Shown piece after piece: positions 9,601 through 17,500 of a stretch of 36,243 nucleotides of DNA (its first letter is position 1; each line of letters begins with the position of its first letter). The translations under genes were made by a program, and so were the position numbers. The DNA is from a virus. The notes under the pieces were generated by a model. That model saw nothing but the letters and a program-made list of their open reading frames with translations. It did no database searches and was not told the origin of the DNA. The stretch spans positions 1 to 36,243 of the IMG/VR virus record IMGVR_UViG_3300024518_000371. One strand, written 5' to 3'.

Positions 9601-10764
9601 TTTTAGTGCGTTGTTTAATCGTTCTTCTGAAGCCTCTTCATTGTAAGGAATGTATGTTCTACCTTGTATAGTTTCTTTAGAAGTTAACGGACGTCCAAAC
9701 TTAGCTTCAAAATCAGCGTTGTCTTTTTTCCTAATAGCATCTTCTCTTCTATTTTTTTGTACTATTTCTAAAGCTTCGAGATTTCCTTCATTAGCTTCAA
9801 CCTCTGCGGCTAGCTTAAATTGCTCGTTTTCAGGAATATCATTGTTTATCATGTAGTTAGAAGAAGCTTCTTTCTTTTGCTTCATAACCACATCGATAAT
9901 TTTGTTTTCATCAATTTCAGACAAATCCATATACTTATGTATATTTTCTTTTGTCAATTCCTCATTTACCGAATTTGCCTTTTCTTGAATACGTTTCCAT
10001 GAGTTATATTTTGCTTCCCCTAAATAATTTTTTAAATCATCTTCATAGGAATTAACAAATATAGCTTTGTCTCCTTCCATATAATACGGACTGCCCTCTA
10101 CGTCATTTGGATTATCAGGCACGAAGTTGCCAGACTCATCTTTAGAAACGCGATACGTAGGCATATCAACTTTCAAGCTATAGTCTTTCTTCCTATCTCT
10201 CCATTGGGTTGTAAGGTTAAATTCTGATATTCCTACTTCATTTTTAACCGCGGGAGATTTTCGGGTTACATTATCTATATCCCTACTAAGAGCCTCCGCT
10301 TGCGGACTTGGCAATTCCGGCTGCTCGTATTTTGTTTGTATCGGTGCATTATATAGCTTTGCATATTCTTCAAAAGTTTCAGGGTACAACTGTCCATTAG
10401 AGCTTTCTTTTCCTGCAAAATCTCTTTTGTATAAATCGCTTCTAACTTCTTGTCCTCCTTTGAATTTTATATACTCTATTTTTTTAGGCTTTCTTTCTAA
10501 GTCACCTTCAAATTCAATTTTTACGGGCTGTTCTTGTTCCTCCAATGAACCATTTTCCAAGTTGGAATCCCCATTTGATGCTTGACTTGTCTCCGGAGTT
10601 ACAGACGCATCGGTCTCCGCATCTCCGTTCTGAAAATTTTCAGTAGGTGGTGTTTCTTCAACGAGTACCGCGCCTGGGTATTTAGCTAAAAAGATTTCTA
10701 TATTTTCCTCTTTAACATTTTTAAACCCTACATCGCCGTTTATAATTACTTTATATCTAGGCAT
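652..10764 (-). CDS. Giant polyvalent virion/ejection protein, 3370 aa (zincin-like, HAD with nested ART-like domain)
   Basis: This is the largest gene here. Landmarks in order: acidic N-terminus; helical region; Gly/Ala-rich membrane-prone segments near 520-545, 612-640 and 790-812; zincin motif HELGH at 1120-1124 with a possible third ligand E1192; (AKPK)n linker near 1335; sigma-region-2-like stretch around F1440; HAD motif I DFDDT at 2216-2220; ART-like segment with H2256, Y2293 and E2387; HAD motif II T2479 (VLTARP) and motif IV D2535/D2536 (FADDH). It ends with a conserved-looking C-terminal region, hydrophobic near 2855-2880 and 3070-3095, and a K/E-rich tail from about 3275. I find no cysteine in the whole protein. 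Its size, helical content and position after two internal virion proteins suggest a protein stored in the capsid and ejected with DNA. Such multi-enzyme giants are known in phages as polyvalent proteins. None of the activities is proven. Confidence 0.9.
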   Translation of the reverse strand: MPRYKVIINGDVGFKNVKEENIEIFLAKYPGAVLVEETPPTENFQNGDAETDASVTPETSQASNGDSNLENGSLEEQEQPVKIEFEGDLERKPKKIEYIKFKGGQEVRSDLYKRDFAGKESSNGQLYPETFEEYAKLYNAPIQTKYEQPELPSPQAEALSRDIDNVTRKSPAVKNEVGISEFNLTTQWRDRKKDYSLKVDMPTYRVSKDESGNFVPDNPNDVEGSPYYMEGDKAIFVNSYEDDLKNYLGEAKYNSWKRIQEKANSVNEELTKENIHKYMDLSEIDENKIIDVVMKQKKEASSNYMINNDIPENEQFKLAAEVEANEGNLEALEIVQKNRREDAIRKKDNADFEAKFGRPLTSKETIQGRTYIPYNEEASEERLNNALKEYQASSEAEIQERYKKLDQQLNDYTERGAAPLEEIKADYDYLLGNIEENFNNTDDPEYRQLLQNQYAKTFREGNAAMSAEWNNLDQQRQVMMAESDRITKRAGQLSKFKIAQEAAYKTYELDDRMAMVMENSFLGSGAMLGASTKKFLLGDVPIAIARAYSSNDINADLAEQRILESQWYGDLVADKGAAIDYNQRLQARNEEKLFRASLDNKGLSTSDYLGMVMVDNSPSILVALATSGSAGLVNIGGRMVAKNVVRSALTKAAGKSGVQNLGTAMTAAAWNKGTTNIATSVFFTMEAGGQMANLEIAQREAAKIKEEITQALLETDDPTEISELKKILADQEDLLNMSQVQKSFSSLVYGGTASIAERFGTLGFINNFQKYSRAIGYNQFRQVMNRSMARALSKTVGATTAVGIGGGIEYLEEGFTLVGQNFSDIVILGEDKNLFEGLDKDFAANTMITSFAIGGPMASQNIYSAIASEFRNSREAKKEAKLRTEILEIQKELNSGQLTADAKSILEKRRKVALKELALENTNIVLKINDLTPQEFEAITEANREIRLLEKEAAALGASGDVSSWSNKEMDRLNEELTRIKGERESVFDKKDQEIQDILKDIDGPGNKVEAAANVELYFYSKNIIKGQDNVNSTEINSAEQLEEYVNQKVEDEKGNEKDKFNEEEKNSLRKGYADRSNAANPTVQGKTSNEIVLFKENIIASALTQDRYNGRIAAMSPLHELGHIQTRNAGIIKNDRVVGDGKKMVEGIIAEVTALREAGTISKEVFDIFNKRVKGYKKDYYTDTNGIDADELIQLVADLTNIGALPKSSYNKVYEIKTGINSIMRFLNGDASMYFKLDDANSIFQFVSSWTKKAIKGKSLNIIDDEEEGTTKLSRKLTEAEENRMEAIDEEIGEISDELMQGFIDQDTHDKRIAKLEEEYENIENPPKVEVKAKPKAKPKAKKESDIDAPQASKKDEQKLSDVTAKSKKKLDAVGNNPEGFDANDPVIYETLDGMIRSKAKAFKTAGNNIVNLTNLPGFEMDNMVSETIASLIPYIKKFDPAKNDSLFGYTMAQLSNRMRGALKTGRVTENAFTEDVTAAKNITAEESSNEVKEKPKYRSLTDAGVVSGEVIKAIKAKLKTVLRTLKSRMDAAISNNRTVTPLMAEIQFEMGKQADIDLKTAMGGKKDGKLRKFLLRTKKATLQNMTTTWLMGKDGQGGIPQAIQKKVDGKWVSYPAWVGKKIDREKTSTDDAGRTSGASLVRRHPNIVNYKNVDEVIDDDAYLAQFLDETGNPIRGRKEALAKAMAEEISFEIFTSEIVNPASEISEAFEANQEMLGAVIADNLVEQIQNDADRGNVKFSIGTKNSALEKARKDLTGYLKANFKNELAQGDFSNPEKLKELRADYPELNTLWQRLVDLHVMGMFNNKSVTDKSIEQYLKFYDAGNTDLTTYLNAVVDSAAGDIANIFNENAKDISFANLSETAKIEVDLGLKNLFLSLIESKGNVGGVNAFIRMFQPGLTTGTGQSIYGTNAGFMSFVKKLQEENTKIDAAIKESGLELVENKNGKGFTFFSKESKNSKNKIKTTSVLVQEANASDFRKLIAGTGYGVKFKDRFDLSEKSAIQFMEMVEQLKKLVSLENDGVTPLAAAIIMGSQGKSMRTAAKTLAKLRSFYKGDGITAEDYTFEHGTPTKQLLIAASNYIMGRGVSKAAVQSIIDKSQITILPKDIAKSIDAVSQSTFPVAGALKEKNPGDTRMFTDRMTILHPGFTKNNVLDLQELSDLDEAKADEIVKNYSKFSKNLSGPTYTKNINGQKAINNAASIKFSKNPKGISVFDFDDTLARTKSNVLYVMPGNPSKVTEKEFSNLSNQEKVYYHGTSAVVDQKFVNKEIVKDFPEGASSFSVQMQGLGKHYTKSLDNAKSFIDHRNRKDNTGTVAAVSISANNPKQFKTYQDLLNDIKSTVKNKDISISERNKEYLNILKSEGFDSIIYKEGPSYNPGKKSLMAEAVIPFNSTKKLIGSADYNQRNEGIVQGSAVAVKQGKLNAAEFAAKSEAMLEQGAEFDFSEFSKVMKGELGPLFSEAQKKEGKYTNKDIFVLTARPANSARAIHEFLKSEGLNIPIENITGLGNGSPKAKADWMVGKIAEGYNDFYFADDHMGNVKAVGKALKGKGVKGQTELSIVDFKNQPKAVRDILNTFDVKGPTQRSRVKFSRQLNKNFNDMLERASGIKSRKRLTRVEGEILGRNKGRWKYWMPSSLDDFRGLTEYTFAGRGRQGDADQKFFQDALVTPYWRAINEIDIVKQSLKNGFAALNKQYKPVLKKLGKKVPGMAYTHDQALRVYLWNKAGHEIPGLTRKQERELVRFVQGDAQLMAYANGALQVAQKKEWSKPSEYWSVQTILSDINNFTEKTGRKEYLKEFIDNSDLIFSENNLNKIEAIYGKAHREAIEDILYRMKNGVNRAAGMKKNEQIWNNWLNNSIGAIMFFNRRSALLQLLSTVNFINWSDNNPMKAAAAFADQKQYWTDFAMIFNSPKLKQRRSGLKTDVNAAELASAVTGATDKATAALNYLLKIGFTPTQMVDSFAIAAGGATFYRNRVNTYLNQKDADGKPKYTRKQAEDKAFKDFIPISDETQQSGDPALISSDQSSSLGRIVLNFMNTPIQLNRSIKKSAQNIYNRRREPGMTQAQSDFTNFSKIIYYGTIQNAIFSALQAAMFALIPGFNDDEDEEGSLTMEERTEKKIFGVVNSMVDTTLKGGFGLPGAVVSILKNAIIEYQKQKDRGFLADDSKTLIALLNVSPAVGSKARKIVNFAKGERFDKEVISERGWDVTIDGKFNLSPRWNSAGNLVEGLTNVPMARVVDEVNSITEALDSRNTAWQRIALALGWKTWNVGAKNEENDMLEFKIKSENKERKEEERKEKRKQEKLLKEMKEKDRRSKLTQDERDIEDFIKKEKRKIKSRNTRAKNKKKKDSIALAEELKMQKIEIEANKNK

Positions 10765-10796
10765 AGTTATTTTTGTTTAATTATTATTTAATTTAA

Positions 10797-11900
10797 TTAT
10801 AAGTTTTCGTACTTTTCGTAAGTTTTGTAATCAACTGTTCTGCGCGTACCGTCTTTAAAATACAAGTAATAAAGCTTTGTTCCATCGGCCTGCATGGCAC
10901 CCTCCATACTACCATTTGCTTTTGTCCAATGATAAGGGCTTCTTTCATTTTCTTTGCTTTTCTTTTCATTGTAACCTTTGTTGGACACATCAACTCTTGC
11001 GTTGACTAACCTGGTTATTAACTCTTCTTTAATACTATTAATTTCGTCAAGAGGGTTTTCAGATTTTTTACTAGCATCCCATCTTTTTGCTAAGTCTGAT
11101 GTAGGTACAATAGAGTCAAAGTCATATACCATAGACATTAAAGCATCGCGGCTTTCAAAGTCTTGCTCAAGTTCTTCTCTATACAATTTTTGTGAAACAT
11201 CACTCATTCTTGCTTGCGCTGTATAAGCTGATTCATTGCCTTTTAGTAATTTATTACTTAGCACGTAATCCTTCATAACGGCTGGCTTACGAGTGTTATA
11301 ATCAATCGTTTTTCCATCTATATTAAATCCTAAGTTACCTCCTGCTTGTATGTTAAACGCTGCATCTAATCGCTTATCGTTAACCCCATCGCCGTCTTTA
11401 TCAAGAAAACCATACATAGCCATAGCCTCTCTTGTGTTTTCCGTAGGATTACCCGCAGATATGGTGCCGTCAAGCATTTCTTTTGCGAACTCCACTTTAC
11501 CTTCTTTGTAGGACTTAAGCTGAGCGGCTAAATTAGTAAAGCTATTGTTAACCCCGTTCATTATGTCAACCTGTGCCATATACTCAGGGGAGGTTGTATC
11601 TGACATACCTGCCAAAGCTTTAGCGGCAGCCGCATACTTACCTCGCTCCGCTACTAGAAAAGAACGCATAGAAGCTGTTTCTGCCGGCGAAAACGAAGTA
11701 AAATCTATATCGGTTTTCATCCTGCTCATCAGTGTATTAACCTTACCCTGGTATTCTTTGTTTTTTAAAGCAGTTTTTGAGGGCCCTGACAATGCCCCGG
11801 GTAAAAACCCCTTGCCAAGCCCTTTCATCATTTCTGCTCCTACATCTACAAATTTCTTTGCAGCTACACCAGCCCCTGTTATTAATTGATTATTTGCCAT
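10797..11900 (-). CDS. Internal virion (ejection-type) protein, 367 aa
   Basis: No named family is certain. The N-terminus is a Gly/Ala/Lys amphipathic segment (GAGVAAKKFVDVGAEMMKGL, residues 9-28). The rest is mostly alpha-helical. Around residues 170-180 it contains DKDGDGVND, which looks like an EF-hand or dockerin-type calcium loop. The C-terminus is Tyr-rich and beta-like. It has no cysteine, like the 205-aa protein before it and the 3370-aa protein after it. This trio lies at the end of the tail module, the usual place of short-tailed phage ejection proteins such as the T7 gp14/15/16 set; this comparison is of arrangement, not sequence. The N-terminal motif recurs inside the 166-aa protein at 31562-32062. 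It lies 32 nt before the giant gene. Confidence 0.8.
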   Translation of the reverse strand: MANNQLITGAGVAAKKFVDVGAEMMKGLGKGFLPGALSGPSKTALKNKEYQGKVNTLMSRMKTDIDFTSFSPAETASMRSFLVAERGKYAAAAKALAGMSDTTSPEYMAQVDIMNGVNNSFTNLAAQLKSYKEGKVEFAKEMLDGTISAGNPTENTREAMAMYGFLDKDGDGVNDKRLDAAFNIQAGGNLGFNIDGKTIDYNTRKPAVMKDYVLSNKLLKGNESAYTAQARMSDVSQKLYREELEQDFESRDALMSMVYDFDSIVPTSDLAKRWDASKKSENPLDEINSIKEELITRLVNARVDVSNKGYNEKKSKENERSPYHWTKANGSMEGAMQADGTKLYYLYFKDGTRRTVDYKTYEKYENL

Positions 11901-11911
11901 AATTTATTTTA

Positions 11912-12529
11912 TTACTGCATGAATTCCAATTTATCTGCGCCATACGCTGCCCCGGCTCCTACAATGCTTCCAACACCTCCTAATATAGATTGAGTTGCTG
12001 CATCTCTAGCTGCATTCGCTGCTCCTAATCTTTGCTGAGACATGCCAAACATTGTGTCCACCTTATCTTTTTCTGCCGCTCTAGAAGCGTATTCTCCTTG
12101 TATTTCTTGCTGCTGTAGTTGTCCAGCCATTTGCCTTTCAGCTCTTTGATTGCTAGCTTCTTGCCTACCTATATCTGCAGACGCTGCTTGCGCCGCATTA
12201 CTTTGCGCTCCCGCTAATGATTGCGCTAAAGCCGCAATTCCAGATCCCCCGGCTGCACTCGATAAGTTATCCATCGTGTTAGCAAATCCTCCCGCTTGTT
12301 GCTGAGCTTGAAATTCAGCTGCTTGAGTATTGACCGTAAGGTCTTCCATGGTATTTTCCATGTTTTTGTTTAGGTTAGAGGTATCAGCCCCTTCCATTCT
12401 TGCTTTATTTCTATTAAACTCTGCTTGCGCTGCTTTTTGTTCCCTTTTTCTTTTGCCGCTGCCTATCATTCCCCCTACAATACTTGTAAGGCCTGACACA
12501 GCGCCACCTATCATACCTGGTGTTATCAT
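11912..12529 (-). CDS. Ala/Gln-rich internal virion protein, 205 aa
   Basis: The protein starts with a glycine-zipper-like hydrophobic segment (MIGGAVSGLTSIVGGMIG, residues 6-23), then has a basic patch (KRKREQ). It continues as a long Ala/Gln-rich helical body with 'NTMEDLTVNTQAAEFQAQQQ' near residues 60-80 and 'GGSGIAALAQSLAG' in the middle. It ends with a second Gly/Ala hydrophobic stretch (ILGGVGSIVGAGAAYG). Two membrane-prone ends around a helical core, with no cysteine, suit a small ejection protein that helps form a channel across the host envelope, comparable in build to T7 gp14. This is inferred from composition and position. The start ATG at 12529 has one of the few purine-rich leaders in the window (AAAGG, 4 nt upstream). 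It lies 11 nt before the 367-aa gene. Confidence 0.8.
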   Translation of the reverse strand: MITPGMIGGAVSGLTSIVGGMIGSGKRKREQKAAQAEFNRNKARMEGADTSNLNKNMENTMEDLTVNTQAAEFQAQQQAGGFANTMDNLSSAAGGSGIAALAQSLAGAQSNAAQAASADIGRQEASNQRAERQMAGQLQQQEIQGEYASRAAEKDKVDTMFGMSQQRLGAANAARDAATQSILGGVGSIVGAGAAYGADKLEFMQ

Positions 12530-12567
12530 ATACCTTTATTTTATTATTATACTTTTATTATTACGTG

Positions 12568-12915
12568 TTATTTACTGCTTTCAAATATCTCAGATCCTAC
12601 TAAGAATAGTTCAGCATAGTCTGTTGAATCATTTTTAAACTGGGCTTCGGCATAATAGCCTTTTAATCCGCTTGTGTTTACTAATGCTGTTTTGCTAAAT
12701 AGTATAAAACTACTTGTTGTTAATTCAGTGTTAACTGTACCTACTAGCACTGGCTCTACGTCAACTGTCATTTTATTAATGGGTCTAAGTATTCCTTCTA
12801 TAGTGCCCAGCTTTATTAAATTTGTGCCATTTGGATCATTAGTGTAATAAGCAGTGTCGCCAACTTGAACTGAGTCGTTTAGTGGGTGTGGAAATTGTAA
12901 AGTTATTGTTGGCAT
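12568..12915 (-). CDS. Small beta-rich virion-type protein, 115 aa
   Basis: The protein begins MPTITLQFPHPLNDSVQVGD, with a Val/Gly/Asp pattern typical of short beta-barrel or beta-sandwich phage structural proteins. Near the middle is FILFSKTALVNTSGLKGYYA. The C-terminus AELFLVGSEIFESSK resembles a recurrent ending in small marine-phage virion proteins as I remember them. No catalytic residues are evident. It follows the 538-aa protein by 2 nt and precedes the 205-aa internal virion protein, so it is probably co-expressed with the tail and internal proteins. A minor tail or head decoration protein is likely, but the exact role is unknown. Confidence 0.8.
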   Translation of the reverse strand: MPTITLQFPHPLNDSVQVGDTAYYTNDPNGTNLIKLGTIEGILRPINKMTVDVEPVLVGTVNTELTTSSFILFSKTALVNTSGLKGYYAEAQFKNDSTDYAELFLVGSEIFESSK

Positions 12916-12917
12916 GA

Positions 12918-14534
12918 TTATTGGTTTTGATTATTACAGATTGTACAAGTGGCAAATGTGCTAACTTGATTTTGAAATCCTTCGTCTATATAATATGTCG
13001 GTGTTTCCCCGGTCTCAAAAGAGTCTAAGGTGACGCAGTATTTAGCTCCTGTTGCGGAATTTTTTATTTGGACCACATCCCCAGCCGCATAAGGAACATT
13101 AACCAAACTACTTAGTTGACTTTGGTTTGTGCCTCCAGACCAGCCGTCAGCATTACTAACGTAATATTGGCCTGAGCCATTGCATAAATCAGCTAGCCAT
13201 GCTCCACCATCCGACACGTATTGATCCAAATCTAAAGCACTGGACGTGTTGTTGATCCCTACGGATGCCACATTAACTGAAAGCGTTGATGTTATAATAG
13301 TAGGCACTGTTGAATTATCCACTACAAAACTAGAGCTAATTACATTAAAATCCCAACTTCCCGCAATAAGGCCTCCCTGATTTGTCCAATCTTCAGGGGG
13401 AGGTATAGAGTCAACTGTAAGAATACCTGTTGAGCTACCTGTAACTATAACGTTAAATGGAGAAGGTTGACTGGAGCCTGGTAAAAGCGTAATAGTAGTT
13501 GCGGCGTCCGGAGTTATATTAGAATTTGTACTAGTAAAAGCAAAGCTTAATGTAGAGTTAATATATTGATTCAGTGTAAATACAGAAGGCTGCCCTGTTA
13601 AACAAGGTACATAAGGGGCTACGGTACAAAAAGTGCTAGCTAAATCACCCGTTAAGGTTACTGTGTAGGTTGCATTTGCTATTGCCGCGGGAAACGTTAC
13701 AGGCACAACAAAAGTTCCTGTGCTGTCCAGTGTACCTGAGGTATTGATTATCGTTGCTAAAGCATTAGACACTATATTTAATGCCCAGTTAGCACCTTCA
13801 ACTCCATTTATAGTGAAGTTCGTTGTTTGTCCATTGATTTCTAGAGATTCCCCTGTTGGGAAAGAATAGGATGTTATTTTTACTAAGGGATTATATACTT
13901 GAACAGCATTAGCCGTTAAGCATATCTTATTACTGGTAGCATCGTTTAAAGGGAAAGTATACGTTACGGTAAATACTACGCCTATCAAATTACCGGATGC
14001 GTCATAAGTCTTTACGTCGGTAATAGTGTAGTCATTAGGATCACCTATAACAACTGCCAAAGTTGGGGCCGTAGGATAGTAATAAGTGGAGTTGGCTGTA
14101 ACTTGGTATGTCGATGTTATTGCACCGGTACTTCCAATAGCGCCACATACGCTATAAGCTACGTCAGCCCCTCCAGAAACAGGCACTTTTGTATTACTTA
14201 CATCACATTGAGATATTACACCTGCAACGCATATCTTTTTTTCTACTGCAGATCCTTGGATACAAAGTGATATAAGCACGTCCGCGCTAGGCATTACCGA
14301 CGGAGAATCGTATGTTATTATGCATGTAACTGTCCCGCTACCGGCATTGTTTAAAAATGATACGCTGCTCACATAAGTAGGCAAAGGCGTTATGGATGTA
14401 AAGTCAGCTGCGGTTACAGTATACCCAATGTTAGGCGTTATTAGCAAAGAAACAGATGGTTGCGCTATTGTCCAGTCAACCCCCGCTGTTTCATTAAAGC
14501 TTACTACGCTTACTGTGAAATTATTAAATGCCAT
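12918..14534 (-). CDS. Ser/Thr-rich beta-sandwich virion protein (tail fibre or adhesin-like), 538 aa
   Basis: The sequence is rich in Thr, Ser, Val and Gly with alternating hydrophobic strands. It looks like several Ig-like or related beta-sandwich units in tandem, roughly 1-105, 106-215, 216-310 and 311-425. The C-terminal portion (about 430-538) differs: it has YYVSNADGWSGGTNQSQL, then GAKYCVTLD, and ends in ATCTICNNQNQ. Cysteines are frequent (at least eleven), unlike the three cysteine-free proteins downstream, so disulfides or metal binding outside the cell are possible. It directly follows the 1516-aa tail protein. Such proteins often decorate the tail tip or bind host glycans. The specific function is inference; I recognise no named domain with certainty. 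Confidence 0.75.
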   Translation of the reverse strand: MAFNNFTVSVVSFNETAGVDWTIAQPSVSLLITPNIGYTVTAADFTSITPLPTYVSSVSFLNNAGSGTVTCIITYDSPSVMPSADVLISLCIQGSAVEKKICVAGVISQCDVSNTKVPVSGGADVAYSVCGAIGSTGAITSTYQVTANSTYYYPTAPTLAVVIGDPNDYTITDVKTYDASGNLIGVVFTVTYTFPLNDATSNKICLTANAVQVYNPLVKITSYSFPTGESLEINGQTTNFTINGVEGANWALNIVSNALATIINTSGTLDSTGTFVVPVTFPAAIANATYTVTLTGDLASTFCTVAPYVPCLTGQPSVFTLNQYINSTLSFAFTSTNSNITPDAATTITLLPGSSQPSPFNVIVTGSSTGILTVDSIPPPEDWTNQGGLIAGSWDFNVISSSFVVDNSTVPTIITSTLSVNVASVGINNTSSALDLDQYVSDGGAWLADLCNGSGQYYVSNADGWSGGTNQSQLSSLVNVPYAAGDVVQIKNSATGAKYCVTLDSFETGETPTYYIDEGFQNQVSTFATCTICNNQNQ

Positions 14535-14562
14535 AATATTTGTTTAAATTTCTAATAAATTT

Positions 14563-17500
14563 TTACGGAGTTGAGCAATTCGGGTCTGCTTGATTTTTTA
14601 CCGTAAATACTGTCTGAGGAGGAACCGTTATAACGCTAGGATTACCTATACCTTGTACGTTAAACTCCTTGGTGTCTACATTAGTATTACAAGAACTTAC
14701 ATAAAAAGTATCCATGCCTTTTATGTAATTAAACTTCTTACCTTCTTTGTCTATAAATTCTTTTATTTGCCCTTCTTGTAAGTCCGTTACTATAGAATTC
14801 ACATACCAGCCTTTTGTTTCTACAGAAGTATTAGGTGTTAAACCCTCCGCTTGTATCTGGGCTAGTGTATAAAGTCTTTCGCTGCCATTTAGTTTATACA
14901 AAAATTCTTTAGCATCGGTACCGCTGTAATTTAGTGTTTTATAACCTTTAACTACTGACGGCATCTCATTAAGGATAGTATTAAAAGAACTTTCATAATA
15001 GGGACCAACCAAAGCTGTGCCCGGTCCTACACCATAAAAAGTATTATACTCCGTGTTTAATCCATGCTCCCATATTCTACCATTTTTAAATGTGTAGTAT
15101 ATATTATTAAGGTAAGCAGCCGCCTCCGGTATATATGCTTTTCTTGAAGTAAACCCATTAACTTCCTCTTTGAAAGAAATTGTTGTGCTAGTCGTAGGTA
15201 ATGTATTTATAAACTGATTACACAGAGGGTCTCTATTCAATCTATCAAATTCTCCTGCACCTAAAGTTTGCTGCCAATAAGGCGTTAAAGATACTAGTGT
15301 TATATTATAATTTCTTTTTCCAACATCCCACGATCCCAGTATTTTAGTGTTGATCGATAGGTTATCTGAAAAGAACGAGTGCATACCATAATCGGATAGA
15401 TCAGTAATTCCATCACCTGAAAGTCTAAGCACTGCTCCTTTGTTCGCATCAGTATAATACATTCTAAAGCCAAACTCGGCGAATGATTCGGGATTAGTAG
15501 CTATACCAAATTCCCCTTGGAATGTTAATGTCTGCCCTAGCACTTCTGCATTAGAAGTTAAGTTAGTGCTCCCGTCAGCGTTAAATAAGGCGTCTTTCTT
15601 GGCCAATATCTTCATTGACTTGTTTTCGCACAAGGTAATTAAATCGGTGTCTCTGGTGTGTAATTTCTGTATGCTGCCGTACTCAGGATTTACATCCTTT
15701 GTGATATTCTCTGCTTGTATAAACTGGTTAAGATTATTTGTACTTGAAGCAGAATTAAATATTTGAGAAAATATAAGGCCCGTAGATCTTCTTTCTTCTT
15801 CGTACGGCTCATCTAGCGTAGCAGATGCTTTCACACCATCTCCTATTACAGGCTGGTTAAAGTCGTCTCTAATGCGATCTGACTCAACTCCGTTACCAAA
15901 TGAGTAACAGTTAAACCAACTTAAGTTCTGAAGTTGACCAAATTGACTTATAGGATAAATATCTGGGGTTTCAAAATATATATCTAACTCAGCTGCTTCT
16001 TTAGGTTCTGTTTCAAATATAGCAGGGCTAGAGCTAGAAAAAGTATCATCATTTGGGTCTGATGCTAAAAACTCTATACCCACGTATGCAAGTGGATTAG
16101 TAAAATTATATGCTGGGCTGCTGCCTCCAATAATATTTTCAAGGGCGTCAGATGGATTCCACGCAAGCGCCGTTGAACCGCCTTCAAGCTGTTCAAAAGT
16201 AAGGGTCCACCTTGCGTATTGGTTTGTCTGCGCGTCCCAAGCATCATTTCCTGAAAAAGCGCCTGAGTTATTAGTACAGTCATAAGTAGTTCCAAGATCA
16301 AGCTGGCTATTGGTTACAACATAAACAGTCTCAGTGGGATCTTTTACGCCGTTGCCAATATCTACAAACCTAAACATAGTTCCTACTGTATTAAGCTGTT
16401 CCAGTAATCGAGGATTCCTGTCTACTATACCGTGAGCATGCCCATTGGTAGTGTTAGTTCTTCCGGCTCCGTACCCGGTTGCATCGGATATAACAATTTT
16501 ACCCTCAACATTTGTACCCTGTCCCCTGCTTTCGCATTTAGGACTAAATCTATCAATAAATATCCTACCTGTTTGGCCTGTTGCATCAACCTGCGGCCAA
16601 GTTCCTCCTTCTTTCCAAAAGTTGCTGTTAAATTGACTAGCAAAACTAAAGTTCCAAAGCGGGGCGATAGCTTTTCTAATAAACGTATTGTTATTATTTC
16701 TAGCCGCTTGTATTTTTTGCCTTAATATATTGTCTGAGTTTACTTTAACAAAAAACCTTCCGGTAAATTCAGCTTTCTTAACGTCTGTTAAATCATATAG
16801 TGTTACTCCCGTGCCCTCTGGAACTTCTCCGTTAGAAACTGTAGCAAAATTTACATCTGGACCGAATGCAGGCGAAACTACCATTCTAACGAATGCTTGC
16901 GTCCCGTTAAGCGAAAAAGTAGATATTTTGTAATAATCACTCACTTGACCCGCTGTACCTGTTATTCTTAATTGTAAACCAGATTCAGTACGAGTTTCTG
17001 CTCCAAAAGCAGCGTCAAAGTCAGTTTTAAGGACTTGCACTTCGTTACCCCCTTCTACCGGCGTAGCTCCTTCCCCACCGCCAAAGTTGGTAATAAGATT
17101 TCCTTTGCCTAGTCTTTGTTGCGTTAAAAACAAAGGGGCTTCGTTTTCTATAGCTATCACTTTATATCTGCTTTTTTCAAAAACAGGTATATTGTTATCG
17201 TGTTCTTTTTTTAGTATCAGAAAAGTATCTTCGTCTACTTTATTTCTTTCTGCGGACGGAAATGAAAGCCATACATTACCATCTTCTGCATCATAAAACC
17301 TATCTAACGCTAGATTGTAATATTCTCTTGACGTTTCTTTTATGTAATACTTGTAATGTGTAAAATCAGCAAAGCCAGTTAAAGTTTTATATTTAGGTGG
17401 GTTGCCATTTAGGGTCACTCTTATGTTATTAGCCGCAGCAGAAGATGCCTTCTCTACTACTAATGAAGCGCTATTACTTGTAAATACAGGCGTGTTTCTG

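Noticed and set aside
652-10764. Giant protein as a virion RNA polymerase (N4-like or the DFDGD type of crAss-like phages)
   Set aside because: I found no DxDGD or single-subunit polymerase motifs. The only DxD run is the HAD DFDDT.
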